From Neonectria sp. B-13 (taxonomy: Eukaryota; Ascomycota; Sordariomycetes; Hypocreales; Nectriaceae), in assembly GCA_002682825.1 (NCBI GenBank), contig NOKP01000001.1:1135600-1199599 (forward strand): a DNA stretch of 64,000 nt, read 5' to 3'. The position numbers were made by a program, and so were the translations under genes. The notes below the pieces were generated by a model, which was given only the letters and a program-made list of their open reading frames with translations, was not told the origin of the DNA and made no database searches. Shown piece after piece: positions 1 to 11,911 of the stretch (its first letter is position 1; every line of letters begins with the position of its first letter).

Positions 1-893
1 CTTCCTTCTCGCAGTCCATATACTTGACCTTTCCGCACTTGTTCCAGCGCTCCTCGTATTTCTTGGTGAACTCTTTCTTGAGAAGATCGCGGTCCTTGCG
101 GCTGATGATCTCGGCGTAGCCGTTTTCGTTGGCGTAGTCGATGGCCGCCTTGTGCTGCAGGGTAAGGTCCAGGTGAGGGCTGTCCAGGCCGAGGCTCTCG
201 AGCCGGATGTATGAGTAGCCGGGCTCGCACTCTTTATTCTTCAGGCATTGCTCGTTCTTCTTGAGGATCTGGGCTCCGAGGGAAGTGGCGAGATGGGCGC
301 CGTAGTCAACGCCCCAGATGCCGATGTTTGCCCATGAGTAAGTGGGAAACTCGTTGAAGAATTTGCGGAGGAACTCCATCATGTATTCGGTGGCGGTCTC
401 GGTTGTGTCGACGTAGGTGTTTCCCTTGCTGAAGCCGGTGTTGATGGGTGAGTCGACGTAGAGAATGTCGGCCCACTCGTTGATGCTATACTTGTTGGCA
501 ACAGTCTTGCCCTTCTTGACATCGATCTTGCAGGGACCAGAGCCATCGAGCATGGCGTAGGAAGAAGCCATGCCGGGGCCGCCTCCAATGTATATGAGGA
601 GGTTGCGCTCGGCAGCAATCTGTCGTGACTCGATGATGTGGAACCACATCTTGGACTGTTCATCTGTAGCAGCATGTTAGTCTTGGGAGATCTCGGGTGG
701 GGTTTGCGTGAGGAAGAAACTTACTGTCTTCGCCGACCTTGATGAAGCCAACATGATTGGGGACTTTCTTGTTCTTCTCGCAAAGTCTGGTGTTGTTCAC
801 GTACTGCGCGTTCTTGGTCTCGACGAGGTCCACGCAAGCAGCGTAAGGAACCATCGCACCGAGCACAAGGGCGGAGATGATTGATGGACGCAT
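1..893 (-). CDS. Serine carboxypeptidase-like (S10) protein, 5' part only, nucleophile replaced
   Basis: Two exons are seen, 725-893 and 1-663, joined over a 61-bp intron (664-724, GTAAGT donor, CTACAG acceptor). The gene runs off the left window edge, so the C-terminus with the expected catalytic Asp and His is not visible. The start at 893 gives a signal peptide (MRPSIISALVLGAMVPYAAC), so the product is probably secreted or vacuolar. Family S10 hallmarks are in order: LLIYIGGGPGMASS (usually GGPGCSS), then WADILYVDSPINTGFS (usually DQPVxxGFS), then IGIWGVDYGAH where active members have GESYAG/GESYGG. The nucleophile Ser is therefore Asp, the preceding Glu is Val, and the Cys of GGPGCSS is Met. 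By family knowledge this should abolish ordinary serine carboxypeptidase activity, so a non-enzymatic role is inferred. The reading frame is clean, so it does not look like simple decay. Confidence 0.85.
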
Positions 894-3800
894 GATGTCA
901 AATGTGGGAAGGGTAAGAGGAAGTATGAAGTGGGATGGATTGGGTAGGGTATGGTGAGTGTAGATTGATTGGTGTGGGTGAATTGGTGTGTGATGGGAAG
1001 TGTTGGTGGTTGTTGGTGATGCTTGTCGATGGTGTCAACAGCGAAAAGTGTAAAGTTTGGACGAATATAGTGTCAAGCTGATGGTATTGGAGAGGAAGTT
1101 GATCTAAAGATAGAAATGGCATACGCTGTGACTTTATACTGGAAATCTACAAAGGTTTCTCCGTCTACCTTTCTCCGAGGTGCTTCCTTGGTGACCTTGA
1201 TGCTTCATTTCCAACCTGGATGGTTGAGGGTATCACGGCGGCCAGACGAATTGACTTTGCATACTCTACCAGTAGAAGTAAAACCTTGGGCAGACCATAC
1301 CCCGATAAAATGACAAACCATACCCTGATAATAGGATAAACTATACTGGAAAGTCTCTTTGTGTCTGATTGGCCATGTCAACGGCTGGACCTACTGCAGC
1401 ATGTCGTTCCTGTTCCGTCCAGCGTCTGGTACGTACCACATCGTCGCATTGCGAACTTACTACTAAGGTAATAATTAGCAGGCCGACCTACATAGAGGCG
1501 GGTCTGATTTCAGTTTGCCCGCAATGACTGACTCAGCCAGACCTTGAGAGAAGAGTTTGTCACTGTGGGACTTAGTGCATGGCTCCAGGGAAAATGCGGG
1601 CGCCCGGCGTGATGGAGAGAGCCAGAGTCGGACAGGCCATGGGAGATATCGGACGAGAACCGAACGGCCATCCGGCCAGATGCTGGGATGCTGGGTCACA
1701 GATTCCGCGCCGTCCAAAGTCAAAAGCCGGGGAACAAAAAAAGAACCCAGCACGACTCCGACTCCTTTTTTTTGTTTTTTGCATGGTCGTGTCCATGGCC
1801 GCCGGGCCAGGGCTTGCTTTTGCGGCGATCGGTCAGCGCTGAATCTCCGTTTACCTGGCACTGGTCATAATCACACCACGCATGGCACGCAGCATTAGGC
1901 CGCCCCGACTTTTGATCTCACTCCCCGCACGCAGCTTCTGGGATATCCTTGTAGACGTCAACCACTGCCGTGTCAACGTGTGGAGGACTGTGGAGGACAG
2001 TTGAGATGAGACATAACCTGCGCGCGTCCTGAGGGGACGGAGGGGGGAGTCTTGGATAATTTGAGCCTCAATGGCCACATGGGCTGATGGGCTACTCGCG
2101 TGCGGATGAGGCGTCGTTCGGGGCAGCGGCTATCGTTGTTTAGTACAAACAGGTCGTTTCGGGTAAGGCCTTGAAGACGATGTTCGACATGATGCTGGTC
2201 AGCCGCAAGTCGTGGTGCTTGGCCTGTGTCATCACCGCTCGGGCATCCTGGAGCGTGATCTCAAGCACAAATCCCAGGGCCCGTTTATGCTGAGGAGACG
2301 AACTAAAGTTATGGACCCGGATCCGACCGACAAGGTTTCACAGTTGGGCCTGGGGGCCTGAGACGGAGCGTCATGTTCTGTTGGTGGCGCACCTGGATCG
2401 ACAACGTCGTAGGCCAAGCGAACCCGTTGAAAGGGGCTTTAGGTGGCTTTCCACCAGAGGAACTTGGCAAACAGAGGAGCATGGCAGATTTGGAATACGA
2501 TAGTCCCGTTCGCTGAATCCATCTGAGGCGTTAGAACCAGAGCTCCGGATGCCCGCCGAGCCGCACAGAACGCTCAGACGCGGGTTCTGGAACAAGCTGC
2601 GGCTCGCACAGTCTGGCTGACGCTAATCTGCCACGCTTGGCTGGCTGTCGTTAGAGATTTGGCCCCCTGCGATTTCTTCAGTGGTTAAGATCTCCTCCGT
2701 CTCGTCATCCACGTTGGTGGCGTTGATTCAAGTCAGGGCAGACTCGGGTCCGCACCAGACAGCCCTGGTGGGCTTTGACCAAGCTTCTCTCGCCAGGGCC
2801 ACGGGATGGGCGTCTTTTATTAGCAGTGGAGGCCTTGGGGGGGCTTGAGTCTTGAGATTTGAGGCTTCTGGCGAAGGCCCCGTAGCTGAGAGATCCTGTC
2901 GTGCCCCGTCTTTTTGGAGACCGATCAGTGCAGCGATGGTAAGGATGTGACTTGTCGTGTGGGCATCGCAAGCGCATGCCGTGGAGCAGGCTTCTCCGCA
3001 TACAGCGCGCAACGCGATGCATGCTCACATCTAGGACGATCTCCGTCATACGTGGATGCATCATGTTGATATCCACGCCGGCTTTCCCCTGGATGAATCG
3101 CCCTTGCAAGCTTTACCTAGGATAATGCCCCAGTGAAGCCAGAGTGAAGCCAGAGCCAACCGCATGCGCATCCGTCCTGCGGAGATGGGCTCAGGTCCAC
3201 TGCGACTGACTCGCGCCTCACTGAGGTCCATCACCTCCTGCGGCTCACGCATCTCCCCCACCCGGAAGAGGCTGCCTGAGCTTACAAGCCTCACAAGCCT
3301 CACAAGCCTTGCAAGCCTCACAGAAACGGGCTTCAATCCGTGCTACTGCGCTCATCCGTCTCTCTTCCAGCTGCTAGCCTCGAAGACGCAAGCCGGGTTT
3401 TGGTCCGCCTCTGATTCTGATTCTAGGCCCTTGGCCATCCGCCATCTCGTGGGCCACGTTTTTGACACGCCCCTTTCTCGCTCGATAAGGCTCGATAGGG
3501 CTCGATAGGCGTCGCGCGTGTCTTTGATTTGCTGGATTGCTTGTCAATGCAAAAAAACCCAAGGCCACGGCCAGAGCCAACGGTGCGCCCGTCTCGGGCC
3601 GGCGGAGCGCAGATCGCCTCACATCCGGACGGGAGCCGCTCCTCGGACATGATGCGGAGGCAGCGTCACTGATGCTGCTGCCATTTCGCTTTGACTCTTT
3701 GGATGAACCAACGCAAAAGACCCCGGAAAAACTCACATGCGGTCTGGGCAACGTCGTACTCGTCCGTCCGGGGAGCCAGCTGCCCGGCCGCACGGCAGGT

Positions 3801-4214
3801 TTTACATGCCATGGGACGCAATGCTGCACGCTGCACGGCCGAGTCGCGAGCCCCTAGTGATCGCCCGCGGCCCGCTATGTTGCGGATCCGAACCCTGGCG
3901 TCCATGATCCTTGGAGGCTTGTGAGCCTGGGAGTCCCATGGGCTGTAGGATGTACAGTAGGCCCGGTATACACGACATCAGGTCCCTGGGGCGTCGTCGT
4001 GGGCTCGTGGGCTCGTAAGCTCGTGAGCTCGTGGCGTCGCCGTGCCTCTAGCGTCGATGGTTTTGAATATCTATACTGCACTCCCCTGCGTGGCTGCGCT
4101 TCTTTGTCGCTGGATCTCTCTTTGTGCGTCTTGTTAACCGTCAACGAATCCGACAACAACCCGCCCCTTACGCTCTCTTCGAGGTCTGCAGAGCCTCACC
4201 AACCCGCCGCCGAC
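894..4214. other. Gene-free interval with short GC-rich tandem repeats
   Basis: No supported gene. The open frames at 1475-1898, 2705-3109 and 3374-3857 overlap on both strands, have no recognisable domain or splice structure, and look like chance openings in GC-rich DNA. The right part carries short direct repeats (see separate entry) and leads into the membrane-protein gene at 4215; the left part holds the promoter of the S10-like gene. Confidence 0.6.
3284..4034. repeat. Three clusters of 9-10-bp direct repeats upstream of the 4215 gene
   Basis: At 3284-3319 a 9-bp unit (acaagcctc) occurs four times, the last copy with one change. At 3480-3509 a 10-bp unit (gctcgatagg) occurs three times, the first copy with one change. 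At about 3990-4034 a looser gctcgtgg-type unit occurs four or five times. All lie within 950 bp of the start of the membrane-protein gene, so they may be promoter sequence; no function can be assigned. Confidence 0.7.
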
Positions 4215-5459
4215 ATGACGGGCCTTTTGATCCCCGACCACTATAGGCCAGTGAAGCCGGGCAAGAATGATATGAACATTGCGAGTATCGCCTGGGGCGT
4301 GTCCATGGGTATCTGCATCTTCACCGCATCCAAGGGAATCCAACAGACCATCAACTCATGGAAGCGAGGCCGGAAGATGAACCCCTATGTCATTTTGCTT
4401 TGGATGGAATGGACCAGCAGTACCTGCATGAGCGCCCTCGTGTGGTGCTATCTACGCGGATTCATCGAACCTGGCTTCCCTTTCTTCTTCGTCATTGGTA
4501 TGTCAACGCCGTCTGCTACCAACACTGTTGTCTCTCAGCCACTTACCCGTTTGTGTAGTTGTTCTCTGGTCCGTACAGATCCAGGCCCTCATTCAAATCA
4601 TCATCAACCGTATCGCTATTCTCATGGTAAATCGACACGAAGCGAAGAAGCTCAAAATCATTGCGTTCTTCATCATGCTGTGCATCAACATCAGCGTCTT
4701 CTGCATCTGGGTCCCCGCTCGTCTACAAATCAACTCGACTTGGATTAAAGTCAACAGCATCTGGGATCGATGTGAAAAGGTCATTTTCCTACTTGTTGAC
4801 GCCGGCCTCAACCTTTACTTCATTTACCTCGTACGAACCCGCCTGATCAACAACGGTCTGACCAAGTACGGCCGGCTTTTCCGTTTCAACCTTCTCATGA
4901 TTGGTCTTTCTATGACCATGGACGTGAGTTCTCGCCGCCCCCGGGAACCAATTCGATTCGTGCTAACCATCTGCAGGTCCTGTTGATTGCGATGATGTCT
5001 CTTCCCAATGACATTGTGTTAGTCTTTGCTCAACCACCGTAACAGATGTCATCAGCTAACTTTGCCCACAGTTACCTCCAGTTCCATCCCCTGGCATATC
5101 TTGTCAAGGTCCATATCGAGATGAACATGGCCGAACTCATCACCAAGGTGGTCAAGGCCAGCAACCCCTCCGGCTACCCAGACTACTCCGGTTCCCGATC
5201 TCAACCCACCAACGGCAAGAGCTCAGGCCGCAAGACTGGCAGCAAGCACAACGCATCCATGTTCCCCGGCGGAAACACCACTTTCATCCAGGCTGGAGGC
5301 GAAGGCATCGAACTGTCCAACCGAGACATCGGCGGAATCCAGAAGACGACGACGACCCAGGTTGTGGTCAAGCAGAATTCGTCGGGATACGACGAGCAGG
5401 ACCTTCACAGCGAGTCGAGCTCTACACGGCAACTGAAGAAGGAGCATTTCCCTGTATGA
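4215..5459 (+). CDS. Conserved ascomycete seven-helix membrane protein, function unknown
   Basis: Four exons: 4215-4497, 4559-4923, 4977-5017 and 5072-5459, giving 358 residues. Introns are 61, 53 and 54 bp with GTATGT, GTGAGT and GTTAGT donors; the third exon is only 41 nt. The ATG at 4215 was chosen because the frame upstream of it is low-complexity and lacks membrane character. Seven hydrophobic segments can be seen, roughly at residues 20-36, 55-76, 90-112, 130-150, 180-198, 215-240 and 247-265. A polar Ser/Gly/Thr-rich tail of about 90 residues follows, which is probably cytosolic. The arrangement is receptor-like. I recall similar uncharacterised proteins in other filamentous ascomycetes but know no function. 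It is not a PTH11-type receptor, since no CFEM region is present. Confidence 0.85.
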
Positions 5460-8400
5460 ACCGGCAACGGCATCTAGGCACGATGCTGGAGGGATTTGCG
5501 ACAGGACTACAACTTGAACACTTCATGGAAACCGGACGTGTTATCAGCACACGGAGCGAGTTTCTCTACTTCACCACTAGATTATTCGGCAACGACCTCG
5601 AGACGATACCCACTGGGATGTATTTAATAGACAGATGGACAACTAGACGTATTTTAATGCCGTAAACACGAAAATTTACCAATGGCAACGATTGCATTCT
5701 GCCACCACTCTATTGTTCTGCCCCTTAAAGTTGCTAGTGCTAGTCTTTCAGTTTTCGGTAACTCACCCGGCCACACGGAACCTTTACAGAGGTTAGATCA
5801 TTTAGTGTAGAGCTAGTAGAGCAATGGCCCAAAACTAGAGGGTGCTGGGGACCGAAACCATTGAACCACCAATACGAAACAGCCTAAGTTTGGATGCCGA
5901 AGGCTTTGCACACAGCAGTCTTTGCGATGGAAACGTGGAGTGCATGATCGATTCGCAAAAAGCAATGGGTGTCCCAGGATGCTGGGTTCATCTCTAGATC
6001 TCGCCACGTGGATACTAAAAAGCAAGTGTGAGGAACTAGAGAAGAAAAGGAGACATGGATGTTTTCGCTAGTCTTGATAGCAATGATGCCATGATCCTTG
6101 ACAGGCCTGGAGTTTACCAGGGACCGGCATCTTCAAAGTCTTGGAGGAAATCAAGGACAACGATGTAGATTTTTTATCTCGTCTGGTAACAAGATTTTGT
6201 GGCGTACATAGGTATGATGCCTTTCTGGAGCCTTTGCTCAGAGACGAACACACATGTTTTGCTGCTAAGCTAGGGTTCTCCCACACGTGGCTACCCGAGC
6301 CGCATCACAGTTGGCTAAGCATCTCGTCAAGCGTCTCGCTTCCAGAGACGTGATTTCATCTGCTCCATCTTGTGCTGATTATGTGAAATTAAAGCCTCGT
6401 AACCAGTGACGGATCACCGTGACCAGTTTCCTTTGACAGCAGTAAACACGGGTAGCCGAAAAGCAACCGATGGATTGAACAAAGTTGGACGACAGAAATC
6501 TATCCGCGGTGTGACACATGATGTCGAACTTGCAAAAGGGCCTCCTTAGGCCATGTTTGGGACAACAAGCTCTGCAGATCGCGTTCCGTATACCAAAAAT
6601 AACGTCTCGTTTATAAGACCAACTTCCCTTTATGTCCTTCAGTCGTGTCTTGCCATCGGGCCCGATCCGAATCCAAGAATGTTTGGAGTCTGAATAGCTT
6701 CATTCTCGGATACGGAGATGTCCGCCTCATTCTGTCACCCCTTGGACGAAATTTACTGTCAAAGTGCGGACCAGGAAGGCTTTAGATCTGCTATCGTTGC
6801 CAAGACATGCTACCGAATCTGTCGTGTATTGTGATAGATCGCCATGTGCTAAGAGAGAAGCGCTAGCATCGGAGCCGCAAGCTACCGGTGCTTGCTGGGA
6901 CAGGGGCCAACGGTTTGGGAGGAAAGCCACGCGAGTCAACCATCGGCCACTAGTCGATCGATAAAATGGATTTCAGGGCTTCAATTGGCCTGGTGCTCGA
7001 TAATAACAGTACTACTTTCAGTTTATCCATAATGGCCGGATGGCACTCTGCTTTTGTTCCGCTCCAGTAATATCTGCTAGTCGTGAACCACTGAGAACTT
7101 GCACCAAACAGAACAAAGCCGCCTACCAGGATGCTAGCAAGGAATGTATCCTTGCTATCATGAAAGTAGGACTGAGAAACGAAATATGAGCTGTTGAGAA
7201 AGGGCTGGAAAATACAATTCCAGATGCTTGCGAAGGACGGAGTTCTTTTGGAAGTCACAGGCTTCACATTACGCACTGCTCGTCACAAGATCTGAAATTA
7301 AGACACAAATAACATAATGTCATCTAGAATGCCTCAGATATCTTGCAATAAATAGTTCGTCGTCGAGGCAAAGCAAGGTGCCTGGTCCTCTTTTTCTAGG
7401 CACCAAATCTGATGGCTTTCTGCTCATGGGCGAGACAGAGAAAGCCGGGGAGACAAACATACCTTGGAGTAATTGAAAATGGGACAGAGTTTCTGAAAGA
7501 AAAAGATGTTCAATCACAAGACTCTGGTATTGATTGGTGAGAGTATAAAATTTGATGGAAAAGCCCTTGGGCTTCGGGCGAAATAATGGAAGGTAATATT
7601 AATAATACCTACTACAGCTAACCTTAGCTAAGAGATATCTAAAAGGCAACCTGAGGTCGAAATTAGTCGTCTGTCTCTGACACGATGAAACACTCTCTTT
7701 GGTGAAAAAAAGTTCTTATTCAAACACCCTCCATAATCAGTCATTTCTGCCCTTGAAAGATGTCTCAACATAAGGTAACTACTAAACAGGGCACCTCATT
7801 TTAACCACCCTTTTGTATATACATTTTGGGAGTCTAAAGTGTAAGTACTAGAAAAATTAACATCTAACCCAAGTTTCCTCATAATCATTAGATCCAGCTA
7901 CTCTAGATCTGAGATTACGACAAGACAAAGTCTGCGACTTGAACGTTCCCTAAGTCAGTGCTTTCAACCCTTCATCAACAAAATCTCATTATGAGATACT
8001 AAGACATGTGAAAGGCTGCTGTGATTTTATCCGAGGAGTGTGATTCCACTTTCCTGACAAGGCTGCGTAACAAGACTTGAAGGTATATTTCCCTATTTTG
8101 CTCGCGCTGATCACGCAATGCAACGAATCGATAGGGCTACGGCCACTGCGAGTTCGAGACAATACTATGGCACATGTAATAGAAAGAAATTAGGTGCTGG
8201 TTGTACTTTATGAGAGAAGCAGAATAAGCAGCAGTTGAAAGGGTTTCACAGGTCAAGCCCCGCGAGCTGACCAGTCTGATTTAAAACACGAGCCGGTTTT
8301 AAATTCTCTCTGACTTTTCTAGATCTTATAAGGCTGGACAGATAATATCGAACATGCACCGTGAAGCCCCTCAGTGACTAACACGTGTTGGTTGTACAAC

Positions 8401-9588
8401 GGTCTCGCCTGCAGTGGAGGCTGAGCCCGAAATACATGCTTTTGCAGGACATGAATACGACGGGTTGCATCCCAGCAGCACGACAGTGCATGCAGACGTG
8501 CGCCTTTGGGTTTCAGACTTTTCCTCGTCATGATTCGTGGCTGGAAGTGCTATTGAAGGCTCTTGGGCCTCGAGCAAAAGCAATTCAGGTGTGCCTAGGT
8601 TCCCCTGTCTTTGATGATTCACATCCTATGATCCTGCCAGGCTTGATCGCCGCTATGGGTGGTAAGTTGGTAGGTGCATCAAAGCTTAGCTATTTTAATG
8701 TTGACCAGAATTGACCAGGGGGGCTATAACAGCTGAACAACGTATGAGAGATTAAGTGGGTGTTTATCTTCGGACTGAGGACCCGGTGTTCTTGGGTGTA
8801 ACAGTCGCTTGACTCTTAGACTGTAACATTCATTGTCAGGCTCCAATGCTAGTTTGTTTTATGGTGCAGGTTGATGCGGCTCCAACGTTGTGATTCATTG
8901 TTTGCTGCGATTGTCATAGACCAGTCTTAGAAGACTCTATTATAGCCGACTTGGGAACCTAATACCACTACTACTCGTCAAAGACGTCCCAATTGAGAAG
9001 CTGTTGATAGTTGGGCGGCACTACCTTAGTCTGAACACCAGTTAATAATAGGACATTTCAGCAACAAACCCACTCTATAAATTTACCGGAGACGGGGACC
9101 ATGCGATGGGCTCAAAAAGCCGAGCTTGACTTCAGTGTGATCCTGGCTTTGGTACTCCTCACGCCCGCTTCCCCGCTGCATTGTCACTCTAAGTGGTGAG
9201 ACAGCCACCATCCTGGAGGATCGACCAACCACCAATGGTGATTGGGGAGAACTCATGCAGGGTGAATAATGGAATCTTGCCCCTGGCAGATCCGTGTTTG
9301 TCAAGGACCACCCTGGTGCAGGCTCTTTGTGCATGGTGAGGCGTGTTTGGTGCCGACTAACACAGATTGTTCCCTTCACTGATGAGTTGGACAAGTCGGC
9401 TGCCGCGTGTACAGGACGAGGAGACTGACATATGTATTCGTATATAAATAAAGCACGTCGGACGTCTAGCTCCTCCAGCTTTCACTCAATCCTCTCCGCA
9501 TTCATTCTCAGTCGCCTTTGTATAAACATCTACATTTCCTGAAAGTCAATCGTTGACCGAACTAACACTCGCCTTCAACTCGCTTATC
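5460..9588. other. 4.1-kb gene-poor interval
   Basis: No gene can be supported. The base composition turns more AT-rich between about 6.3 and 8.3 kb and open frames are short. Two frames were looked at: 6950-7276 (minus, 108 codons, one hydrophobic stretch) and 8385-8714 (plus, 109 codons). Neither has splice context or a recognisable domain. The last 150 bp before 9589 are a CT-rich promoter/leader with a TATA box. Confidence 0.6.
9441..9450 (+). promoter_or_regulatory. TATA box of the GPI-type secreted protein gene
   Basis: The sequence TATATAAATA lies 139 bp before the ATG at 9589 and is followed by a CT-rich leader ending in CTTATC just before the ATG. This is the usual look of a strongly expressed fungal gene for a surface protein. 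Confidence 0.6.
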
Positions 9589-10299
9589 ATGAACAAGTTC
9601 ATCATTCTTACTCTCTCCGCTACCGGAGCCCTCGCTGCCGTGACCAGCCCGTTCCTTGCTGAGCGCCAGCTCTACAAGGTCCCTTGCAGCGACCAAGGAC
9701 AGAAGGACTGCGGTGACGGCTGCATCGACCTCTCGTGGACGTGCTGTCCTGGTGGAGATGGAGGTTGTCCTTCGACCTCCGTCTGCTTCCTCGGAAACAA
9801 CGGCGAGTACGGCTGCTGTCCTCGCGGCACGACCTGCGAAGGCGCCGGTGGTGCCAGCACAGATGCTTCCACCAACACCATCGTCGTTCCTGGCGAAGGC
9901 GAGACTTCTACCATCGTCGGCGAATCGACCACGACCGACGACTATCAGGCTCCTTCTGATACCACTACCTCTGTTCCGGCTGAAGAGTCTACCACTTCTG
10001 TCTCGGCTGAAGAGCCTAATACTGCAACTCCGACGGACTTCACCACCACATACCCGGACGAGCCCTCCACGAAGACAGAGGAGCTCAACACCGAGAGCGA
10101 GAAGCTCCAGACTGAGACCCAGACCTACGTCCAGCCTGTGACAACTCCCGGGCCCATCATCCCTACGCCTGGTAACAACGGCACCAAACCCACCGGAACG
10201 ACTGCCTCTGCCACAACTGCCATTGTTAACGGCGCCGCGTCGTACGGCATCAACGTGGCTGGCGGCTTGCTGGCTGGTGTCGCCGCTCTGCTGATCTAG
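9589..10299 (+). CDS. Secreted GPI-anchored-type cysteine-rich, Ser/Thr-rich wall protein
   Basis: Single exon, 236 residues. The signal peptide MNKFIILTLSATGALAAV precedes a cysteine-rich head (about residues 28-85) with motifs DCGDGC, WTCCP, GGCP and YGCCPRGTTC, about ten cysteines that should pair as disulfides. From about residue 90 to 210 the chain is rich in Thr, Ser, Glu and Pro, as expected for O-mannosylated stalks. It ends in a hydrophobic tail (GGLLAGVAALLI) preceded by small residues, the form of a GPI-attachment signal. It probably sits on the plasma membrane or cell wall. A similarly long open frame on the other strand (9562-10305) is a shadow caused by the biased codon use. I know of similar Fusarium proteins but no assigned function. 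Confidence 0.85.
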   Translation: MNKFIILTLSATGALAAVTSPFLAERQLYKVPCSDQGQKDCGDGCIDLSWTCCPGGDGGCPSTSVCFLGNNGEYGCCPRGTTCEGAGGASTDASTNTIVVPGEGETSTIVGESTTTDDYQAPSDTTTSVPAEESTTSVSAEEPNTATPTDFTTTYPDEPSTKTEELNTESEKLQTETQTYVQPVTTPGPIIPTPGNNGTKPTGTTASATTAIVNGAASYGINVAGGLLAGVAALLI

Positions 10300-10745
10300 C
10301 TCCACCAGCTCGGGAGAAGCTGCCCACTAGAATAGTCAAACATGGAGAAACCAGGGGGTGGCGGTCAGGCTAACGGTTTCACGACGTGCGGGTGTGCCAA
10401 GTGCTGGCCCAGTGCACAAAGGAGTGTTTTCTTTTCTGCAGGTGTAATTAATCCATTCAATCAAAATCATGAAACGAAATGTAGGATCATCCTCCATCCA
10501 TGCTTGTGTTGCTTTGCGGGGGATCAATCGCCCGTCTGACGCGAATATCGGGTGCTGGACCCGACGCCATGACTACACAATGCGCCTCAATCATGCAAAT
10601 AAGGGGAACCATCCCCGTAAAGCAAGGCCTTTCACGGTTGGTGCCTGTCAATTAATCCTTGTATACATATAGTCAGGCTTCAAAAGCAATTGGCATCGTA
10701 GTTTGTGTAATTGAGCTAGTTATCCTGCTTCTAAAAACGGAACGC
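10300..10745. other. Intergenic, between convergent genes
   Basis: Holds the 3' ends of the 9589 gene (plus) and the 10746 gene (minus). Only short overlapping frames are present and nothing recognisable is seen. Confidence 0.6.
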
Positions 10746-11911
10746 TCAGTTCACCTCGATACAGACCTTGCCCTGGTGCTTGCCCGACCATTGGTATTCG
10801 TACGCCTCCTTGACCTGGTCAAAGGTGAAGACCTTGGAGTCAACAACGGGTCGAAGCTTCTCGGGATTGGCCTCAATTGCACGGCACATGTCTTCCATCT
10901 GGGTCCTGTTTCCGACTAGAATGCCCCGCGTGGTGCAAAGCCGATTCAGGTTCTCAAGGAACCCCGGCTGGTCCTTAGCCTGGCCACCAACAAATCCGAT
11001 GATGGTGATGACACCGTCAAGCTTGACGCTGGCAAGACTCTGTCGCATCGATGCCGGGCCTGCGACTTCGATGACGTGGTCGACGCCGACTCCTCCGGTC
11101 AGCTCCTTGGCCTTTTCGCCCCATTCTGGCGTATCCTTGTAGTTGATGATGTGGTCTGCGCCCAACTTCTCCAGCAGCTTTGCCTTCTCGCTTGAACTGG
11201 TCGTCGCAATAACCCTCGCCCCGGCAGCCTTGGCGAACTGGACTCCGAAGATGCTGACTCCGCCAGTTCCCTGGGTTAGGACCCACTGGCCAGCCAGGAG
11301 ACTTTTGCCCGACAGGCCGAAGAGGGCGTTCCAAGCAGTCAATCCGGCGCAAGTGAGGGTTGAAGCCTCAATGAAGCTCAGGTTGGAAGGCATGGACACG
11401 AGACCCTGCTCATCGAAAGCTGCGACAGAGCGAAGCGTTCCGTCAAGTGCACCACCGAGGCCGGTCTTCGAACTGATCTTGTCGAGGGAGCCGCCGATGT
11501 GACCCTGGTTGAAGAGGGTGATGACTTTGTCGCCTGCCTTGAACCTCCTCACATTCTTGCCAACAGCTAGGACGGTGCCGGCACCATCGGAGCCGGGGAC
11601 CACATCAGGAGCCACTCCAATCGCGTACTGGCCCTTTGCAATAATAAGATCACGATACTGTGGAATTGGTTAATCAGTGCGCTGTTGAGAAATGGTCAGA
11701 GCTACACACGTTGAGAGAAGCGCCCTGGACTGTTGAAATGGTAAGTCGAGTTTAAAGTGAAATAGGGCTTGGAGTTTAGGAGCCTACTCTTGACTAGGAC
11801 CTGGCTATCGCCAAGCTCTGATAGAGGTTGCTCAGAAAGCTTGAGCGAGTCGAAGCCAGTCTGGTCGGAGGTGTTCCACTGCTTGACCGTAGTTGGGATT
11901 GTTTGCGCCAT
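10746..11911 (-). CDS. Zinc-type MDR family NAD(P)-dependent alcohol dehydrogenase / quinone oxidoreductase
   Basis: Three exons on the minus strand: 11788-11911, a 20-nt exon 11710-11729, and 10746-11657 (introns 58 and 52 bp), giving 351 residues. The tiny exon encodes the core of the sequence VLVKIQGASLNYRDLIIAKG, which is the MDR substrate-domain signature and supports this splicing; without it the frame breaks. The GroES-like N-terminal domain is followed by DVVPGSDGAGTV, then the Rossmann stretch WVLTQGTGGVSIFGVQFAKAAGARVIATTSS, then ADHIINYKD, typical of NADPH-binding MDR proteins. The structural-zinc cysteine cluster is not seen, so it is likely a zinc-free member acting on a carbonyl or quinone in the cytosol. 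Substrate unknown. It is divergent from the CofD-like gene at 12810. Confidence 0.9.

Noticed and set aside
9562..10305. 247-codon open frame on the minus strand
   Set aside because: It mirrors the GPI-type protein on the plus strand; the plus frame has a signal peptide, cysteine motifs and GPI tail, and the minus frame is Arg/Gly-rich shadow.
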